8,712 nucleotides of DNA from CAYSNP01 sp050945855 (GTDB lineage: Bacteria; Bacillota; Clostridia; Christensenellales; DTU072). Positions 6,091 through 8,712 of the stretch are shown in pieces. How positions within the stretch are numbered: the first letter of the stretch is position 1; every line of letters starts with the position of its first letter. Location of the stretch: the NCBI GenBank assembly GCA_050945855.1, contig JBMNTS010000044.1:1-8712 (forward strand). The letters run 5' to 3'. Below the pieces are notes generated by a model. That model did no database searches, was not told the origin of the DNA, and saw nothing but the letters and a program-made list of their open reading frames with translations. Position numbers and translations under genes: made by a program.

Positions 6091-8100
6091 ATGAAAAAGA
6101 ATAAGACAATTAAGCTATGCGTTTTGCTGTTAAGCATAATTCTTTTATCGGGGCTGGTTGCGTGCAACCCTTCGCGCTCTTTTGAGCAATCCACCAATGC
6201 CAATTCTTTGGAAAAGTTTCTGATTAGTGTGCTGGGGATTCAAAACAGCGAAGGCGTTTATGACGTGGACTTCTTTACCGGCGGCGGCAAAAATGTAAGG
6301 AGCATGCGTACCTCCGTTATAGAAAAGGAGCCGGAGACCACTCTTTCTTATTATGATTTCGGCGGCTGGTACGAAAACAGCGATTACAGCGGCGAGCGCA
6401 TTAAATTCCCCTATACCGTTACCAGAAATATGACCCTGTACGCCAAATGGTATAAGCAGTATTCCGTTTCTTTCGAGACTAACGGCGGCAAAGAGCTGGA
6501 CAGCATAAGGGCGGGCTATATTGAAAAGACTCCCGTTACCACAAGGGCGGGCTTTAACTTTGAGGGATGGTTCACCACTCCCGGTTTTGATGAGGGCACT
6601 CTTGTGTCCTTCCCTTTCGAGGTGACTCAGGATTATATGTTCTACGCCAAATGGGTCACCGCGGGCGCGTACGAGATAAGGACGGCGGAGCAACTGCTCA
6701 ATATCAGATACGGACTGGACGCCGCCAACGTGTACACGCTGGCAAACGACATAGATTTCAACACCCCTACCGGCAAAATGGAGATAGAGCCCATAGGCAC
6801 GCTGGATCTGCCTTTTGAGGGCACGTTTAACGGCAACGGAAAAATAATATCCAATTTCAGCATCACCGAAACGGACGATTTTGAAAAGTATTACGGCTTG
6901 TTCGGCGCGATAAGCGGCGCGAATATACGCAACCTGACTATCAAAGACGCTTATATCAAACTGGACAGCAATTATATGTTCTATGCCGGCGGAATCACCG
7001 GATATATGGAAGGCGGTACCATCAATAACTGTACCGTTCAGAACGCGGACTTTATCGGCGACGGCAAAGAAGTGCATCTGGGCGCGATTGCGGGATATCT
7101 TGACGGCGGAACGATTACCAATTCCGCAAGCGTGGGCGGGTTTATCCGCAGCCGCAGCGCGGAGCAGGAAATAAACGTGGGCGGTATCGTGGGCTATATT
7201 AAGACAGGCACCGTAAGCAATTGCTACGGCACCTCTTATGTTTCCGGGCGTATCGCAGGCGGTATCGCGGGCAGCAATAACGGCACAATCAGAGATTGCT
7301 ATTTTGACGGCTCTGCCGAACAGCCTTTGAGCTACACCACCGTTGTTAAGAATACTCCCATTACCGAATATACCACTATTGCGGGCGGTATCGCGGGTAA
7401 CAACTACGCGGGCGGCTTGATTACGGAATGCCGCACAAACGCTACGGTAAACGCCAAGTGGGCAGGTGGTATCGCGGGCATAAACGGCTCCAAAAAGGCT
7501 TCGGGCACGCAAGCAAGGATAACGCACAGCTTTTCCACTTCCAACGTCAACTCCACTTATATCGCGGGCGGCATTGCGGGGCATAACGAAAAAGCCGTTA
7601 TTTCCAACTGCTTCAACCGCGGCATCGTAAGAGCGGAAGCGGTGCCCGTAAAATTAGGTGAAGGGCAGTTTAAGGGCGGCTCAACTTCCAACATTTTTGC
7701 CGGCGGCATCGCGGGCTACAACCTGGAAGGCGTAATTGACAGATGCTTAAACTATAATTCCATTAACGCCAAGAGCATTCAGCCTAACGTGGACGGCTCC
7801 AGACCGCAAGTGGGCGATTACAATCCCGCGTACGCAGGTTCTATCGTAGGCTTCTCGATGGTATCCATCAATACCTGTTACAGTCTGCAAGGGCTGACGG
7901 TGACCCGCAACGATACTCCTTATACCCTCAACGAGAACAATATCTTCTACAGAGTGGAAACAAGGCAAAACGAAACCTTGGTAATTGTGCCGGACAACGA
8001 ATATACCGCAGTGCTATTCTTCCGCACAGTACTCGGTTACCAGCAATCTATATGGAGTCTGCATATAGACGGTACCAGTATTACATTGTCCTTTGCGTAA
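6091..8100 (+). CDS. Surface lipoprotein with two InlB B-repeats and a GLUG-repeat beta-helix
   Basis: A 669-residue predicted exported protein, function unknown. The N terminus is a lipoprotein signal peptide: basic MKKNKTIK, a hydrophobic core, then the lipobox LVAC with the lipidated cysteine at C25. Residues about 57-120 and 124-188 are two InlB B-repeats (Listeria-Bacteroides repeats), each ending YAKW and containing a GGW or EGW motif. From about 194 (IRTAEQLLNI, ANDIDF) a GLUG-type region starts. Nine copies of a GGIAGYNxGxIxNC-like unit begin near residues 299, 331, 363, 389, 431, 458, 492, 537 and 582, expected to stack as a right-handed beta-helix. The last 65 or so residues are not repetitive. 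There is no LPXTG or SLH anchor, so membrane anchoring is through lipid. AGGAG (6081-6085) lies 5 nt before the ATG. Its own promoter and terminator make it a single-gene unit. Such architectures usually suggest adhesion or binding at the cell surface; that role is inferred and the ligand is unknown. Confidence 0.88.
   Translation: MKKNKTIKLCVLLLSIILLSGLVACNPSRSFEQSTNANSLEKFLISVLGIQNSEGVYDVDFFTGGGKNVRSMRTSVIEKEPETTLSYYDFGGWYENSDYSGERIKFPYTVTRNMTLYAKWYKQYSVSFETNGGKELDSIRAGYIEKTPVTTRAGFNFEGWFTTPGFDEGTLVSFPFEVTQDYMFYAKWVTAGAYEIRTAEQLLNIRYGLDAANVYTLANDIDFNTPTGKMEIEPIGTLDLPFEGTFNGNGKIISNFSITETDDFEKYYGLFGAISGANIRNLTIKDAYIKLDSNYMFYAGGITGYMEGGTINNCTVQNADFIGDGKEVHLGAIAGYLDGGTITNSASVGGFIRSRSAEQEINVGGIVGYIKTGTVSNCYGTSYVSGRIAGGIAGSNNGTIRDCYFDGSAEQPLSYTTVVKNTPITEYTTIAGGIAGNNYAGGLITECRTNATVNAKWAGGIAGINGSKKASGTQARITHSFSTSNVNSTYIAGGIAGHNEKAVISNCFNRGIVRAEAVPVKLGEGQFKGGSTSNIFAGGIAGYNLEGVIDRCLNYNSINAKSIQPNVDGSRPQVGDYNPAYAGSIVGFSMVSINTCYSLQGLTVTRNDTPYTLNENNIFYRVETRQNETLVIVPDNEYTAVLFFRTVLGYQQSIWSLHIDGTSITLSFA
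6259..6450 (+). repeat. InlB B-repeat 1 (protein-level)
   Basis: This unit encodes residues 57-120 of the lipoprotein, from YDVDFF through GGWYENSDYSG to LYAKW. It has the beta-grasp-like Listeria-Bacteroides repeat pattern and is paired with the next unit. Confidence 0.7.
6460..6654 (+). repeat. InlB B-repeat 2 (protein-level)
   Basis: This unit encodes residues 124-188, from YSVSFETNGGKELDSI through GFNFEGWFTTPGF to FYAKW. It shares the 12-nt core tacgccaaatgg with repeat 1 at its end but is otherwise diverged at DNA level, so the duplication is old. Confidence 0.75.
6985..7884 (+). repeat. GLUG-type repeat array, nine units (protein-level)
   Basis: Units begin at 6985, 7081, 7177, 7255, 7381, 7462, 7564, 7699 and 7834, spaced 26 to 45 codons apart. 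Each carries a glycine-rich GGIxG turn, then a short strand often ending in a cysteine or serine (INNC, ITNS, VSNC, IRDC, ITEC, ISNC, IDRC, INTC). Five central units (7255, 7381, 7462, 7564, 7699) remain similar at DNA level around gcgggcggtatcgcgggc. This suggests more recent duplication, or constraint, than in the outer units. Confidence 0.75.
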
Positions 8101-8118
8101 TTAAAATATCCAAAATCC

Positions 8119-8149
8119 AAAGCCGCGGATTGATTTCCGCGGCTTTTTT
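8119..8149 (+). terminator. Intrinsic terminator of the lipoprotein gene
   Basis: A perfect 11-bp stem AAAGCCGCGGA / TCCGCGGCTTT with a 6-nt loop (8130-8135) is followed by a run of six T. It begins 18 nt after the stop codon. Confidence 0.92.
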
Positions 8150-8168
8150 CGTGCGCTTATTGTTGCAC

Positions 8169-8194
8169 AAAAAAGCCCCGACCAACGGAGCTTT
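8169..8194 (-). terminator. Minus-strand intrinsic terminator without an assigned gene
   Basis: Read on the minus strand, AAAGCTCCG and CGGGGCTTT form a 9-bp stem (one G-U pair) around a 5-nt loop, with the stem's last T residues extending into a run of six T (complement of 8169-8174). On the plus strand the same position would be a C-A mismatch, so the hairpin is built for a minus-strand transcript. The nearest minus-strand gene is the tRNA, which already has its own terminator at 8386-8411. Confidence 0.6.
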
Positions 8195-8385
8195 AATTAA
8201 GAAACTGCATGCAGCTAAACAGAATAGTATTTACAAATGCCCTTTTGCTTTCTATTAGTCATTTTCAGTATATACTATCTTTTTCTGGATTGTTAAATTC
8301 CGCATCATAGCATCTTAAAAGAATCTGAAGTTGAGAGAGATAGAGCTTGTCAATTCAGTTTTGCAATATTTTGGGCATTTTCAAT
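8195..8385. other. Intergenic segment without recognised gene
   Basis: With the flanking terminators this belongs to a 312-nt gap (8101-8412) between the lipoprotein gene and the tRNA. The segment is AT-rich. On the minus strand there is a TTGACA (complement of 8348-8353) without a matching -10 at 16-18 nt. A 29-codon stop-to-stop frame (8265-8357) has protein-like composition but no ATG, GTG or TTG start. A small RNA or a decayed gene end is possible; nothing firm is visible. Confidence 0.4.
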
Positions 8386-8411
8386 AAAAAAAGGCTTGTT
8401 TTCAGCCTTTT
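8386..8411 (-). terminator. Intrinsic terminator of the tRNA-Ala gene
   Basis: On the minus strand AAAAGGCT and AGCCTTTT form an 8-bp stem with a 7-nt loop, running into seven consecutive T. It lies immediately after the encoded CCA end of the tRNA, so the transcript is probably a single tRNA. Confidence 0.85.
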
Positions 8412-8412
8412 G

Positions 8413-8489
8413 TGGTGGAGGTAATGGGATTCGAACCCATGACCTCTTGACTGCCAGTCAAGCACTCTAGCCAACTGAGCTATACCCCC
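8413..8489 (-). tRNA. tRNA-Ala (anticodon GGC)
   Basis: A complete 77-nt tRNA with encoded CCA (complement of 8413-8415). Acceptor arms GGGGGTA and TACCTCC pair fully and include the G3-U70 wobble that identifies alanine tRNAs. The D arm contains AGCTCAGTTGGCTAGAGT. The anticodon stem CTTGA/TCAAG encloses CTGGCAG, giving anticodon GGC (complement of 8453-8455), which reads GCC and GCU. The T arm carries the canonical GGTTCGAATCC. No intron or base-pairing defect is seen. It is transcribed opposite to the neighbouring lipoprotein gene, with its own promoter and terminator. Confidence 0.97.
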
Positions 8490-8503
8490 GCGCCACTCCA
8501 TAT

Positions 8504-8532
8504 ATAATAGCCGAAATATCGCATATTGTCAA
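8504..8532 (-). promoter_or_regulatory. Strong sigma-A promoter of tRNA-Ala
   Basis: On the minus strand a perfect TTGACA (complement of 8527-8532) and TATTAT (complement of 8504-8509) are separated by 17 nt. The mature tRNA 5' end lies 14 nt after the -10, leaving a very short leader for RNase P to remove. The GGAGTGGCG between the -10 and the tRNA is GC-rich, but no stringent-response discriminator can be asserted. Confidence 0.88.
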
Positions 8533-8613
8533 TAAAAATAAGGGCCAGGCATAAAAATTGCTTTCCGGTTGCCTTGACCAAAGTAAGGGTATTGACAGCT
8601 ATTGCTTTTTGCT

Positions 8614-8634
8614 AAACGTGTCAGCGCGTTTTTT
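8614..8634 (+). terminator. Possible plus-strand intrinsic terminator or attenuator
   Basis: AAACGTG (8614-8620) pairs with CGCGTTT (8625-8631) around a TCAG loop, and the stem runs into six T (8629-8634). The T-G pair works only in plus-strand RNA. A TTGACA at 8592-8597 lies just upstream but has no clear -10, so what would be terminated is unknown. Confidence 0.4.
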
Positions 8635-8665
8635 AATTTCGGAAACACAAATTCAGGATTTTTTA

Positions 8666-8674
8666 TGGTAGAAT
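8666..8674 (+). promoter_or_regulatory. Possible extended -10 promoter of the gene at 8699
   Basis: TGGTAGAAT (8666-8674) matches an extended -10 element (TGn followed by TAGAAT). No recognisable -35 lies at the expected distance. It would give a leader of under 20 nt ahead of the gene starting at 8699. Confidence 0.4.
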
Positions 8675-8698
8675 ATAAAAAAAGCAGGGAGCCTTATT

Positions 8699-8712
8699 AT
8701 GAAAAAGTTTGT
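8699..8712 (+). CDS. Start of an unidentified gene, cut by window end
   Basis: An ATG at 8699 follows an AGGGAG ribosome binding site (8686-8691) with 7-nt spacing and a possible extended -10 promoter. Only MKKF plus two bases of the next codon are in the window. The basic start would suit a signal peptide or many other proteins, so no product can be named. Confidence 0.55.

Noticed and set aside
6145..7584. Long 479-codon minus-strand open frame
   Set aside because: It lies wholly antisense to the lipoprotein gene, whose signal peptide and repeats are convincing. The antisense frame has no recognisable domain and reflects codon composition of the repetitive gene.
6985..7884. Repeats as a CRISPR array or transposon
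   Set aside because: The repeats are in-frame, degenerate, protein-level GLUG units with variable spacing and no conserved repeat-spacer pattern.
8052..8258. 68-codon plus-strand open frame over the lipoprotein end
   Set aside because: It overlaps the lipoprotein 3' end in another frame and runs straight through the strong terminator at 8119-8149.
8265..8357. 29-codon minus-strand frame with protein-like composition
   Set aside because: It has no ATG, GTG or TTG start and is flanked by stops. It could be a decayed gene end, but there is no family match I can name.

Overview
The window looks like a chromosomal segment of a low-to-moderate GC Bacillota, probably an uncultivated gut-type member of the Clostridia. 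The signs are a metG-tatD-radical SAM-ksgA cluster, an EndoA-type MazF, a RecX with an N-terminal SEAE-type repeat, consensus sigma-A promoters, and a lipoprotein built from InlB B-repeats and GLUG repeats. The lineage is inferred from gene content and style, not from a marker phylogeny.

Layout. At the left edge is the 3' part of recX (1-516, +). It overlaps by 8 nt a birA-type biotin-protein ligase without a DNA-binding domain (509-1246, +). Three bases further lies the end of a convergent mazF/endoA ribonuclease toxin gene (1250-1591, -), with no antitoxin gene beside it. A 202-nt divergent spacer carries the promoter of metG (1794-3737, +). metG heads a very compact operon with tatD (3737-4510), a TatD-associated radical SAM protein of unknown function (4511-5098) and ksgA/rsmA (5091-5933). 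These genes overlap or abut by 1, 0 and 8 nt, so they are probably co-transcribed and translationally coupled. A new transcription unit with a near-consensus promoter (5989-6017) and a GC-rich leader then encodes a 669-residue surface lipoprotein (6091-8100), ended by a strong intrinsic terminator (8119-8149).

The right end is largely non-coding. It holds a minus-strand terminator-like hairpin with no gene assigned to it (8169-8194) and an AT-rich stretch of about 190 nt. Next is a complete minus-strand tRNA-Ala(GGC) (8413-8489) with its own promoter and terminator, then a possible plus-strand hairpin terminator (8614-8634), and finally the first codons of a new plus-strand gene (from 8699).

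Functionally, most of the window is housekeeping: recombination control, protein biotinylation, methionyl-tRNA charging, 3'-5' DNA/RNA trimming, 16S rRNA dimethylation and tRNA-Ala supply. The accessory elements are the solitary MazF toxin, the radical SAM enzyme embedded in the metG-ksgA operon, and the large repeat lipoprotein. I found no CRISPR array, insertion sequence, prophage gene or clear new defence system. The best candidates for undescribed biology are the TatD-linked radical SAM enzyme, the antitoxin-less MazF, and the cryptic minus-strand segment next to the tRNA.
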